A stretch of 11,053 bases of DNA from Thermoleophilaceae bacterium (GTDB lineage: Bacteria; Actinomycetota; Thermoleophilia; Solirubrobacterales; Thermoleophilaceae). Positions 1 through 6,953 of this stretch are shown piece by piece. Made by a program: the position numbers and the translations under genes. The notes under the pieces are model-generated. The model worked only from the letters and a program-made list of their open reading frames with translations. It was not told where the DNA came from and did not search any database. Location of the stretch: assembly GCA_013812065.1 (NCBI GenBank), contig JACCUC010000139.1, positions 1 through 11,053 of the forward strand. Direction: 5' to 3'. How positions within the stretch are numbered: the first letter of the stretch is position 1; the number at the start of each line of letters is the position of its first letter.

Positions 1-3
1 GTT

Positions 4-25
4 CCCGGGGGGCTTGCCCCCCGGG
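4..25. repeat. perfect GC hairpin upstream of ribE
   Basis: Bases 4-13 are the exact reverse complement of bases 16-25, giving a 10-bp all-GC stem with a TT turn (in practice a CTTG tetraloop). It ends 8 nt before the ribE ATG. It could be an intrinsic terminator of an upstream gene (no T tract follows) or the expression platform of an upstream element that hides the ribE start. No FMN-riboswitch core is visible in the 30 bases available, so a riboswitch link is only a possibility. Confidence 0.6.
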
Positions 26-33
26 CCAGTGTG

Positions 34-630
34 ATGTTCACCGGGCTCGTCGAGGATCGCGGCCGGGTGAGCGGCGCAGCGGGCGCCGGAGGGCTGCGGC
101 TGACCGTCGCGACCCGGCTCGCCGCCGAGCTCGAGCCGGGCGACTCGGTGGCGGTGAACGGGGTCTGCCTCACGGCCGCAACCGTCGCCGACGGCGCCTT
201 CACAGCCGACGTGATGGCCGAGACCGCACGACGCTCCTCGCTCGCCGCGCTCGCCGACGGCGACGAGGTCAACCTGGAGCTGCCACTGCGCGCCGGCGAC
301 CGCCTGGGAGGTCACATCGTCCAGGGCCACGTGGACGGAGTGGGGGAGGTCGTTTGGACCGAGGCCGAGGGCGCCGCTCGCGTCGTGCGCCTGGCCACCT
401 CTCCCGAGCTCCTTCGCTACGTCGTCGAGAAGGGCTCGATCGCGGTCGACGGGGTTTCGCTCACCGTCGCCTCCGTGGACGACGAGGGCTTCACGGTGTC
501 GCTCGTCCCGGAGACCCTGAGGCGCACCACGCTCGGCGCCGCGGAGGCCGGCCGAGCGGTCAACCTCGAGGTCGACATGCTGGCCAAGCACGTCGAGAAG
601 CTGGTCCGGCAGAAGGAGGTCGCCCGGTGA
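34..630 (+). CDS. ribE: Riboflavin synthase, alpha chain
   Basis: Catalyses dismutation of two 6,7-dimethyl-8-ribityllumazine molecules to riboflavin plus a pyrimidinedione, the last step of the pathway, in the cytoplasm. The 198-aa protein starts with the family hallmark MFTGLVED. It shows the expected internal duplication of the lumazine-binding domain: VNGVCLTA at residues 41-48 matches VDGVSLTV at 138-145, and GGHIVQGHVDGVG lies at 92-104. The tail VNLEVDMLAKHVEKL is typical. Length is normal. I chose ATG at 34; a GTG at 31 directly precedes it and would add one residue. No Shine-Dalgarno is visible, and a strong hairpin lies immediately upstream. Its stop overlaps the ribBA start (GTGA), so the two are translationally coupled. 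Identity is certain from the motifs. Confidence 0.97.
   Translation: MFTGLVEDRGRVSGAAGAGGLRLTVATRLAAELEPGDSVAVNGVCLTAATVADGAFTADVMAETARRSSLAALADGDEVNLELPLRAGDRLGGHIVQGHVDGVGEVVWTEAEGAARVVRLATSPELLRYVVEKGSIAVDGVSLTVASVDDEGFTVSLVPETLRRTTLGAAEAGRAVNLEVDMLAKHVEKLVRQKEVAR
613..620 (+). promoter_or_regulatory. Strong Shine-Dalgarno for ribBA
   Basis: AAGGAGGT, a full anti-SD complement, lies inside the 3' end of ribE, 6 nt before GTG at 627. It fixes the ribBA start and argues against the longer open frame that runs upstream through ribE. It is the strongest SD in the window; most other genes here lack one. Confidence 0.85.
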
Positions 631-1970
631 GCTCGTCGCCGTTCTCGACCATCGAGGAGGCGATCGCCGACATCCGCGACGGGCGGATGGTCGTGGTCTG
701 CGACGCGGAGGATCGCGAGAACGAGGGCGACCTCGTGGTCGCCGCGCGCTTCGCGACGCCTGAGGCGATCAACTTCATGACCAAGGAGGCCCGCGGCCTC
801 GTCTGCCTCGCGCTCACTCCGGACCGCTGCGACGAGCTCGGGCTCGACCTCATGACCGCCAAGAACGAGTCCTCGCTCGGAACCGCGTTCACCGTCGCGA
901 TCGAGGCCCGCCAGGGCGTGACCACCGGGATCTCCGCACACGACCGCGCGCACACCGTGCAGGTGGCCATCGACCCGCGGACCGGTCCCGACGACCTGCG
1001 CCAGCCGGGGCACATCTTCCCGCTCAAGGCCAAGGCCGGCGGGGTGCTCGAGCGCACCGGGCACACCGAGGCGGGCACCGACCTCGCGCGCCTCGCCGGG
1101 CTCGAGCCGGCGGCGGTGATCTGCGAGATCCTCAACGACGACGGCACGATGGCGCGAGTGCCCGACCTCGGCGGCTACATCGACCGCCACGGGTTGAAGA
1201 TGATCACCGTCGCCGACCTGATCGAGTACCGCCGCCGCCGCGACTTCTCTCTCGTCGAGCAGGTGGTGTCGGCGCGTCTTCCGACCGACTTCGGCGAGTT
1301 CGACGTCGTCGGCTACCGCTCGCTCGTCGACGGCAAGCACCACGTGGCCATGGTCAAGGGTGAGATCGCCGGCGAGGAGGACGTGCTCGTGCGCGTGCAC
1401 TCCGAGTGCCTCACGGGCGACGTCTTCCACTCCCGTCGCTGCGACTGCGGACAGCAGCTCGAGGACGCGCTGCGGCGGATCGAGGAGGAGGGTCGTGGCG
1501 TGCTGCTCTATCTGGCCCAGGAGGGACGCGGCATCGGCCTGCTCATGAAGCTCGAGGCCTACCGCCTCCAGGAGCAGGGGCTCGACACAGTCGACGCCAA
1601 CCTCGAGCTCGGCCTCCCTGCAGACCTGCGCGACTACGGGATCGGTGCCCAGATTCTGGCCGACCTCGGCCTGACCTCGATCCGCCTGCTGACCAACAAC
1701 CCCAAGAAGATCGTCGGGCTCGAGAGCTACGGGCTGACCGTCACCGACCAGCTCCCGATCCAGCACCCGGCGACCGCGCACAACGTCGCCTACCTGCGCG
1801 CCAAGCGCGACCGCCTCGGCCACCGCCTCCATCACCAGGCGCTCGCCCTCGACGAGGAGCTCATCCACTCCGAGCGGGTCGAGGACCGCCGCCGCGAGCG
1901 GCAGGGCGGCGCGGGAACCCCGGCCGACCCGGCCCCCGACCCGGCCGCGGATGGACGCGGCAGTGACTGA
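627..1970 (+). CDS. ribBA: Bifunctional DHBP synthase / GTP cyclohydrolase II
   Basis: Makes both precursors of lumazine: 3,4-dihydroxy-2-butanone 4-phosphate from ribulose 5-phosphate (RibB) and the pyrimidine from GTP (RibA). The 447-aa protein has the RibB domain at about 5-205, with DAEDRENEGDL at 26-36 and GHTEA at 145-149. The RibA domain spans about 208-402, with zinc ligands C261, C272 and C274 in SECLTGDVFHSRRCDCG and QEGRGIGL at 298-305. Both active-site sets look complete, so both activities are expected. The GTG start is fixed by a strong SD and a 4-nt overlap with ribE. Beyond residue 405 there is an unusual tail of about 40 residues, charged and then Pro/Ala/Asp rich, with no recognisable domain. 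Its end overlaps ribH by 20 nt. Confidence 0.97.
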   Translation: MSSSPFSTIEEAIADIRDGRMVVVCDAEDRENEGDLVVAARFATPEAINFMTKEARGLVCLALTPDRCDELGLDLMTAKNESSLGTAFTVAIEARQGVTTGISAHDRAHTVQVAIDPRTGPDDLRQPGHIFPLKAKAGGVLERTGHTEAGTDLARLAGLEPAAVICEILNDDGTMARVPDLGGYIDRHGLKMITVADLIEYRRRRDFSLVEQVVSARLPTDFGEFDVVGYRSLVDGKHHVAMVKGEIAGEEDVLVRVHSECLTGDVFHSRRCDCGQQLEDALRRIEEEGRGVLLYLAQEGRGIGLLMKLEAYRLQEQGLDTVDANLELGLPADLRDYGIGAQILADLGLTSIRLLTNNPKKIVGLESYGLTVTDQLPIQHPATAHNVAYLRAKRDRLGHRLHHQALALDEELIHSERVEDRRRERQGGAGTPADPAPDPAADGRGSD

Positions 1971-2409
1971 GGGCGCCGGCGGCGTGCGCTTCGCGATCGT
2001 CGTCGCGCGCTTCTACGCCGAGATCGCCGCCCGGCTCGTGGCCGGGGCGCGCGAGGCCTTCGAGGAGGTGGGCGCCGCGGTCGACGTGCACGACGTCCCG
2101 GGCGCTTTCGAGCTGCCGCTCGCCGCGCGGCTGTGTGCGGACTCGGGACGCTACGCGGGCATCGCCTGCCTCGGCTGCGTGATCCGCGGCGAGACCGACC
2201 ACTACGACTTCGTGTGCGCCGAGGCGGCGCGCGGGATCGCCGAGGTCAGCCTCGAGAGCCGCGAGCCCTGCGCCTTCGGGGTGCTCACCGTCGAGAACCG
2301 TGAGCAGGCGCTCGAGCGCAGCGGCGGGGGCAAGCGCCACGCGGGTCGCGAGGCCGCCGAGGCGGTTCTGCGGATGGCCGAGCTGCGGCGCGAGCTCGGC
2401 TCGGTCTGA
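1951..2409 (+). CDS. ribH: 6,7-dimethyl-8-ribityllumazine synthase
   Basis: Condenses the butanone phosphate and the pyrimidine made by the RibBA route to give lumazine, the substrate of RibE. The family forms icosahedral or pentameric assemblies. The 152-aa protein shows VPGAFELP (49-56), GCVIRGETDHYDFV (75-88, with the proton-relay His at 84) and FGVLT (109-113). Length is normal. The substrate-stacking segment reads ARFY where most family members have a -RFN-type motif; this is a minor variation. The start may be ATG at 1951 or the in-frame GTG at 1963, which lies 3 nt before the ribBA stop codon. There is no SD for either, so coupling to ribBA translation is likely. It closes the riboflavin operon. 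Confidence 0.95.
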   Translation: MDAAVTEGAGGVRFAIVVARFYAEIAARLVAGAREAFEEVGAAVDVHDVPGAFELPLAARLCADSGRYAGIACLGCVIRGETDHYDFVCAEAARGIAEVSLESREPCAFGVLTVENREQALERSGGGKRHAGREAAEAVLRMAELRRELGSV

Positions 2410-2423
2410 GCGCGGCGAGGCTC

Positions 2424-2458
2424 TTGGAGGGCAACCCCCCGGTGCTAGCCTGCCCGCC
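2424..2458 (+). promoter_or_regulatory. Candidate leaderless promoter of rpmB
   Basis: TTGGAG (2424-2429) and TAGCCT (2446-2451) are separated by 16 nt and look like -35 and -10 boxes. Seven bases separate the -10 from the GTG start of rpmB, so transcription would begin at or next to the start codon. No SD exists in this gap, which fits leaderless translation. The assignment is by eye. Confidence 0.5.
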
Positions 2459-2650
2459 GTGCCGAAGGTCTGTTACGTGTGCAGCAAAGGACCCGCGTTC
2501 GGGCACAACCGCAGCCACTCGATGGTGGCGACGAAGCGGCGGTTCAACCCGAACCTTCAGAAGGTTCGCATCGATGTCGCGGGGACGCCGCGCCGCGAGT
2601 ACGTCTGCACGCGGTGCCTCAAGGCCGGCAAGGTCCTCAAGGCCGTCTGA
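2459..2650 (+). CDS. rpmB: 50S ribosomal protein L28, zinc-binding form
   Basis: Small basic protein of the large ribosomal subunit, 63 aa. It carries two CxxC pairs, C5/C8 (CYVC) and C50/C53 (CTRC), which form the zinc knuckle of the C+ type L28; zinc-independent paralogues lack these. The family core KGPAFGHNRSHS and the RRFNPNLQKVRI stretch are clear. The GTG start at 2459 gives the standard N-terminus PKVCYVC; the reading frame is open further upstream into ribH, but that is not L28-like. It is probably transcribed from its own promoter directly upstream. The rpmB-fakA-recG order resembles that of Bacillus and relatives. Confidence 0.96.
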   Translation: MPKVCYVCSKGPAFGHNRSHSMVATKRRFNPNLQKVRIDVAGTPRREYVCTRCLKAGKVLKAV

Positions 2651-2694
2651 CGAAGCGCTGAGGTCCCGCGCCCTCGGTGAGTTTCTCCGCCGTC

Positions 2695-2717
2695 CGAGTG
2701 GGTAGCCTCGCCACTCG
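2695..2717. repeat. Inverted repeat flanking a TAGCCT box
   Basis: CGAGTGG (2695-2701) and CCACTCG (2711-2717) form a 7-bp stem with a 9-nt loop, 44 nt after the rpmB stop. The loop contains TAGCCT (2703-2708), the same -10-like hexamer seen before rpmB. It could be an rpmB terminator, or an operator around a fakA promoter that would give a leader of roughly 65 nt. Confidence 0.35.
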
Positions 2718-2745
2718 CCGCATCCGCTGACCCACCCACGCAACG

Positions 2746-2763
2746 ACACCGCCCCGGCGGTGT
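2746..2763. repeat. Hairpin in the fakA leader
   Basis: ACACCGCC (2746-2753) is exactly complementary to GGCGGTGT (2756-2763), an 8-bp stem that ends 13 nt before the fakA ATG. No SD is visible between them. It may affect translation initiation of fakA or end rpmB transcripts; neither role can be told from sequence alone. Confidence 0.45.
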
Positions 2764-2776
2764 AGGCCTCTCGCAG

Positions 2777-4447
2777 ATGCCCGACCCCAGCCTCGCCCGC
2801 TTCCGCCGAGCCGTCTCGGCCGCCTGTGTCGAGCTCGACAGCCGGCGCGAGGAGGTCAACGACCTGAACGTGTTCCCGGTCGCCGACGGCGACACGGGCG
2901 ACAACATGACGATGACGCTACGCGCGGTGCTCGACGAGCTCGACGGCATGGACGGGCTGCCGATCGACGAGATCGGCCGCGACGAGCTCGTGTCCGCGGT
3001 CGCGCGTGCGGCTCTGCTCGGCGCGCGCGGCAACAGTGGCGTGATCCTCTCCCAGATCGTCCGCGGCGCCGCCGAGGAGCTCGCCTCGCGCCCCGGTGAG
3101 CTCGTCGACCCGGTGCTCGTCTCCGCCGCGTTGGCCCGCGCCGCCGACGCCGCGTACGCCTCGGTGCGCGATCCCGCCGAGGGCACGATGCTGTCCGCGG
3201 TAGCGGCGATGGCCCACCGCGTCGCGCGCGAGCTCGCGCACATGGAGACCAGGCGGCTCGAGGCCGGGACGAGCGAGGCCGAGCAGGACGAGCTGCTGGC
3301 CGACGTCCTCGAGCACGCCCTCGACGCCGGCCGCGAGGCGGTCGAGCGCGGTCCCGACCAGCTCGCCGCGTTGCGCGAGGCCGGCGTGGTCGACGCCGGG
3401 GCCTACGGATTGACGGTGATCGTCGCCGGAGTGGTGGCTGCGCTGCGCGGCGACGAGCGTCCGCGGCTCGACCATCAGACCGCGCCCGTGCCTGTCCGCT
3501 TGCTGCACCTGCCCCAGCACGAGTCGAGCGACTATCGCTACTGCACGAACTTCGTGGTCTCAGGCGTTGGGCTCGAGTCCCGGAGCTTCATCCCTGAGCT
3601 CGAGCGCGGCGGAGACTGCGTGCTCGTGGTGGGGGACGACCGCACCCTGCGCGTGCACCTCCACACCGACGAGCCGGACCGGGCGACAGCCGTCTTCGAG
3701 CGCGCCGGGGAGGTCTCCCGCTTCGACGTGGCTGACATGCGTGAGCAGGTCGCCGATCGCCGGGCGCGCCTCGACGGCGCGGACGCCGGGGATCAAGACG
3801 GGGCGGAGACGTCCCAGGCCCGCTGCGGGGTCGTCGCCGTCGTTACCGGCCCTGGCCTCGTCCGCCTGCTCGAGGACCTCGGCGCGCTCGTGGTCGACGG
3901 GGGGGCGAGCATGAACCCCTCGACGTACGAGCTGCTGGCGGGGATCCACGCCGTCGCGGCCGAGGAGGTCGTCCTGCTGCCCAACAGCCCGAACGTGATC
4001 CTCGCCGCCGAGCGCGCGGCCGAGCTGTCGGAGCGGCCCGTCGAGGTCGTTCCGACCCGCTCGCCCCAAGCCGGTCTCTCGCTGCTCGTCGGACTCGACC
4101 CCCACGTGTCCGCGGAGGACAACGCCGCGGCGCTGCGACAGGGCGTCCCGCGCGTGCGGACGGGTGGGGTGGCACGCTCGGCGCGCGACGACGCGCAGGG
4201 CCGTTTCGGCGCCGGCGACGCGCTCGGCTACGTCGATGAGGGTCTCGTCGCCTACGGCGATCCGGTCACGACCCTGAAGCGCGTCATCGAGCAGCTCGCC
4301 GAGGGAAGCGAGCTCGTCACCTGCATCGAAGGCGAGGGCGCGCCTGCCAACCGTGTCGAGGTCGAGGCACTGGCTCCGGCCGGGGCCGAGCTCGAGTACC
4401 ACCCCGGCGGCCAGCCGGCCTGGTGGTGGCTCCTGAGCGCGGAATAG
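2777..4447 (+). CDS. fakA: FakA-type fatty acid kinase (DAK2 and DegV-like domains)
   Basis: In this family the ATP-binding subunit FakA works with a lipid-carrying FakB protein to phosphorylate fatty acids to acyl-phosphates for phospholipid synthesis. The 556-aa length matches the family (about 550). The N-terminal DAK2 nucleotide domain (1-225) has NVFPVADGDTGDNM (31-44, Mg/ATP-binding aspartates), GARGNSGVILSQ (82-93) and VDAGAYGL. The middle domain has C256 in YRYCTNF and H294/H296 in VHLHTDEPD, matching positions reported as zinc-associated and functionally important in FakA. The C-terminal domain has DGGASMNPST (374-383), PNSPNVILAAE and the family-typical ending GGQPAWWWLLSAE. ATG at 2777 gives the usual N-terminus, without an SD. 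No FakB or Asp23/YloU gene is present here. PlsX, encoded later in the window, is its metabolic partner. Confidence 0.92.
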   Translation: MPDPSLARFRRAVSAACVELDSRREEVNDLNVFPVADGDTGDNMTMTLRAVLDELDGMDGLPIDEIGRDELVSAVARAALLGARGNSGVILSQIVRGAAEELASRPGELVDPVLVSAALARAADAAYASVRDPAEGTMLSAVAAMAHRVARELAHMETRRLEAGTSEAEQDELLADVLEHALDAGREAVERGPDQLAALREAGVVDAGAYGLTVIVAGVVAALRGDERPRLDHQTAPVPVRLLHLPQHESSDYRYCTNFVVSGVGLESRSFIPELERGGDCVLVVGDDRTLRVHLHTDEPDRATAVFERAGEVSRFDVADMREQVADRRARLDGADAGDQDGAETSQARCGVVAVVTGPGLVRLLEDLGALVVDGGASMNPSTYELLAGIHAVAAEEVVLLPNSPNVILAAERAAELSERPVEVVPTRSPQAGLSLLVGLDPHVSAEDNAAALRQGVPRVRTGGVARSARDDAQGRFGAGDALGYVDEGLVAYGDPVTTLKRVIEQLAEGSELVTCIEGEGAPANRVEVEALAPAGAELEYHPGGQPAWWWLLSAE

Positions 4448-4472
4448 CCGCGCAGGCGTCCGGTCGAGTCTC

Positions 4473-4478
4473 TATAGA
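4473..4478 (+). promoter_or_regulatory. Candidate -10 box for recG
   Basis: TATAGA lies 25 nt after the fakA stop in an otherwise GC-rich stretch, and is the best -10 match in the region. No convincing -35 is seen 16-18 nt upstream. It is 8 nt before an in-frame ATC (4487) and 68 nt before the first in-frame TTG of recG. Confidence 0.4.
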
Positions 4479-4546
4479 AGACGAGCATCGCCCGCCGCTT
4501 CGCCGACACTCGAGAGCTGACCTGGGGCGAGGCCCTTGCCGCCCCT

Positions 4547-6586
4547 TTGCGCTCGATCCCGCGACCGAGCCGGCTGCGTGCGCCGCTCGGGCTCAGGGGG
4601 CGCGCCTCTGAGGCGGCGGCGACCCTCGGGCTCGAGACCGTCGGCGACGTCCTCGAGCACCTCCCGGACCGCCACCTCGACCGCGAGGAGCGCACGCTCG
4701 CCTCGCTGGCTCCCGGGGAGGAGGCGACGGTGGGCGTCGTGGTCAGGGGCGTCGACACGCGCCCCATGCGCCGCCGGCGCGGCGTACGCGTCGAGGCTCG
4801 CGTCGCCGACGCTAGTGGGCCCGCGCTCGCCGTCTGGTTCAACCAGCCCTGGGTCGCGCGCCAGCTCGGACCGGGCACGAGCGTGCTGCTGCGCGGAGCG
4901 CTCAAGCGCGGCAACGAGTTCCACGTACGGGAGTGGGAGCAGGACGACGGCGCCGACGCGGCGGTGCACACGCTCGGGCGGGTGGCCGTCTACCGGGCGG
5001 CTGAGGGCATCAGCAAGCGGTCGCTGCGCGACCTCGCCCAGCGCGCGCGCGACGCGCTGGGCGAGGTGGTCGAGCCCCTCCCGGCTGCGCTTCGGGCCGA
5101 GGAGCGCCTCCCCGATCGGCCCGCGGCGCTGGCGGCCGCCCACTTCCCCGAGACCGACGCCGACTTCGACGCCGCGCGCGAGCGCCTCGCGCTCGAGGAG
5201 CTGCTGCTGCTCGAGCTCGCGCTCGGACGGCGCAAGCGTGAGCGCCGCGCCCGCCGGCGCGCGGTCGCGCTGGAGCTCGGCGGCGGTCTCGCCGAGCCGT
5301 GGCGCAAGGCGCTTCCGTTCGATCTCACCGGGGAGCAGCGGGCGGCGATCGCGGCGATCGACGGCGACCTCGCCTCGGAGGCGGCGATGCACCGCCTGCT
5401 CATGGGAGAGGTCGGCTCGGGCAAGACCGTCGTCGCCCTCCACGCGATGCTGCGCGCGGTCGAGGACGGCCGCCAGGCCGCGCTCATGGCTCCCACCGAG
5501 ACGCTCGCCGACCAGCACCTGACCACGCTCGACCGCCTGCTCGGAGGACTCGTCCCGATCGCCCTGCTCACCGGGGCGACACCGGCGGCGCGCCGGCGTG
5601 AGCTGCTCGGGCGGCTCGGGAGCGGCGAGCTCGGTCTCGTGGTGGGGACCCACGCGCTGATCGAGCTGGCCGTTCGCTTTCGTGACCTCGCCGTGGCCGT
5701 GGTCGACGAGGAGCATCGCTTCGGGGTGCGCCAGCGCGAGGCACTCGACGCAAAGGCGCCGGACGGACGGGCGCCCCACCTCCTGCACCTGACCGCGACG
5801 CCGATCCCGCGGACGCTCGAGCTCACGGGCTACGGCGAGCTCGAGGTCACCGCCCTGCACGAGCTGCCGCGCGGACGGCGACAGGTCGAGACCCACGTGG
5901 TCTCGGGCGAGCGCGCTCGCGGCCGCGCCTACGAGCGCGCCCGGGAGGAGATCGCCCGCGGGCGTCAGTGCTTCGTGGTCTGCTCGCTCGTCGAGGAGTC
6001 CGAGTCGCTCCAGGCCCGGGCGGCGACCGCCGAGGCCGAGCGGCTGCGCGCGACCGAGTTCCGCGATCACCGCGTGGCGCTCGTGCACGGCCAGCTCCCT
6101 TCGGCCCAGAAGCAGGCGGCGATGCGGGAGTTCGCCTCGGGCTCGGCCGACGTGCTCGTGGCCACGAGTGTGATCGAGGTCGGCATCGACGTGCCCAACG
6201 CGACGACCATGCTGATCGAGGAGGCCGAGCGCTACGGGCTCTCCCAGCTCCACCAGCTCCGCGGGCGGGTGGGCCGCGGCGAGCACCGCGGCCTGTGCAT
6301 CCTCTTCGGCGACCCCAAGCTGCCGCGGCTCGAGGCCATCGCCCGCGAGTCGAACGGCTTCCGGCTCGCCGAGGTCGACCTCGAGCTGCGAGGAGCGGGG
6401 GAGGTGCTCGGCACGCGCCAGCACGGGATGCCAAGGCTCAAGTTCGCCGAGCTCCCCGAGGACGGCGGCCTGCTCGTCCGGGGACGAGTGCGGGCGGAGG
6501 CGCTGCTCGAGCTCGATCCGGGGCTCGAGGCGCCCGAGCATGCGCTGCTGCGAGCGGCGCTTGAGGCTCGGTTCGATGGCGCGTAG
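4547..6586 (+). CDS. recG: ATP-dependent DNA helicase RecG
   Basis: Remodels stalled replication forks and branched recombination intermediates. From TTG at 4547 it is 679 aa. The wedge (OB) domain lies around 45-135 with VWFNQPW (96-102). Helicase motifs follow: TGEQRAAI (261-268), Walker A GEVGSGKT (287-294), MAPTETLADQH, Walker B DEEH (387-390, where many RecG have DEQH), LTATPIPRT (415-423), VATSVIEVGIDVP and QLRGRVGRG (570-578). The RecG C-terminal TRG region is GAGEVLGTRQHGMP (616-629). All are intact. The start is doubtful. The frame is open and GC3-rich back to a stop at 4475-4477, and the residues before the TTG continue the usual RecG N-terminus, so translation may begin up to 20 codons earlier (see findings). 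It stands between fakA and the TA cassette. Confidence 0.95.
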   Translation: MRSIPRPSRLRAPLGLRGRASEAAATLGLETVGDVLEHLPDRHLDREERTLASLAPGEEATVGVVVRGVDTRPMRRRRGVRVEARVADASGPALAVWFNQPWVARQLGPGTSVLLRGALKRGNEFHVREWEQDDGADAAVHTLGRVAVYRAAEGISKRSLRDLAQRARDALGEVVEPLPAALRAEERLPDRPAALAAAHFPETDADFDAARERLALEELLLLELALGRRKRERRARRRAVALELGGGLAEPWRKALPFDLTGEQRAAIAAIDGDLASEAAMHRLLMGEVGSGKTVVALHAMLRAVEDGRQAALMAPTETLADQHLTTLDRLLGGLVPIALLTGATPAARRRELLGRLGSGELGLVVGTHALIELAVRFRDLAVAVVDEEHRFGVRQREALDAKAPDGRAPHLLHLTATPIPRTLELTGYGELEVTALHELPRGRRQVETHVVSGERARGRAYERAREEIARGRQCFVVCSLVEESESLQARAATAEAERLRATEFRDHRVALVHGQLPSAQKQAAMREFASGSADVLVATSVIEVGIDVPNATTMLIEEAERYGLSQLHQLRGRVGRGEHRGLCILFGDPKLPRLEAIARESNGFRLAEVDLELRGAGEVLGTRQHGMPRLKFAELPEDGGLLVRGRVRAEALLELDPGLEAPEHALLRAALEARFDGA

Positions 6587-6665
6587 CGCACCGATGCGCC
6601 TCGGGTGCTCGAGCGTCCAGACTAGATTCGCGTGGGAGGTCGAGGCGTCGATGGGGGCTCAGAGA

Positions 6666-6683
6666 ATCAGATAACCTGATCGC
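6666..6683 (+). promoter_or_regulatory. Antitoxin promoter with overlapping inverted repeat
   Basis: TAACCT (6672-6677) sits 6 nt before the antitoxin GTG and is a good -10 for a leaderless transcript. It is embedded in ATCAG-ATAAC-CTGAT (6666-6680), a 5-bp inverted repeat that would be a natural operator, since Phd/YefM antitoxins repress their own promoters. A second -10-like hexamer, TAGATT, lies at 6623-6628 and could give a longer leader. No clear -35 is seen for either. Confidence 0.45.
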
Positions 6684-6950
6684 GTGGAGCGAATCACCGC
6701 CACCGAGGCCTCACGGAACTTCTCGGAGCTTCTGAATCGCGCCCGCTACGGCGGCGAGTCCTTCCTCGTCGAGCGCAACGGCGAGGCGGTGGCAGAAATC
6801 CGCCCCGCTCGCAAGGGCAGTACCGTGGCCGATGCCATCGACTTTCTGAAGACCACCCCCCTGCCCGATCCAGACTTCAAACGCGACATGCTTAAGATCA
6901 TCGCCGAGCGCAAACGCGATTACCCGCGCGATCCCTGGGACGACGACTGA
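6684..6950 (+). CDS. Phd/YefM-family antitoxin
   Basis: Predicted antitoxin that neutralises the PIN toxin encoded next door and represses the pair's promoter. The 88-aa protein starts MERITATEASRNFSELL, the classic Phd/YefM DNA-binding N-terminus, followed by FLVERNGEAVAEIRP (27-41). The C-terminal half (about 45-88) is charged, with FKRDMLKIIAERKRD and an acidic end, and should form the toxin-binding part. GTG at 6684 is used: it begins the conserved motif and lies 6 nt after a -10-like box. Three bases separate its stop from the toxin start. It appears slightly less GC-saturated than flanking genes, and the pair interrupts recG and rsmD, both of which suggest acquisition. Family call is firm; the exact subfamily is open. 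Confidence 0.88.
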   Translation: MERITATEASRNFSELLNRARYGGESFLVERNGEAVAEIRPARKGSTVADAIDFLKTTPLPDPDFKRDMLKIIAERKRDYPRDPWDDD

Positions 6951-6953
6951 TCG

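Noticed and set aside
1..30. FMN riboswitch before ribE
   Set aside because: Only a hairpin is visible; none of the conserved RFN-element segments occur in the available bases.
354..626. Upstream extension of ribBA into ribE
   Set aside because: The extra residues are Arg/Gly-rich nonsense in a shifted ribE frame; a perfect SD places the start at 627.
417..1868. Long antisense open frame (483 codons) opposite ribE/ribBA
   Set aside because: It mirrors the GC-rich codons of genuine riboflavin genes; the translation is Leu/Val/Glu/Asp/Arg biased with no known domain.
4472..6541. Antisense open frame of 689 codons opposite recG
   Set aside because: Same artefact of high GC3. The + strand frame carries every RecG motif, and the antisense product has low complexity and no domain.
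6586..6599. GCGCA-CCGA-TGCGC hairpin at the recG stop
   Set aside because: Only five base pairs and no T tract. Such repeats are common in GC-rich DNA, so I do not call it a terminator.
6632..6679. 15-codon frame before the antitoxin gene
   Set aside because: No SD, three bases from the TAGATT box, overlaps the antitoxin operator, and shows no coding signal.
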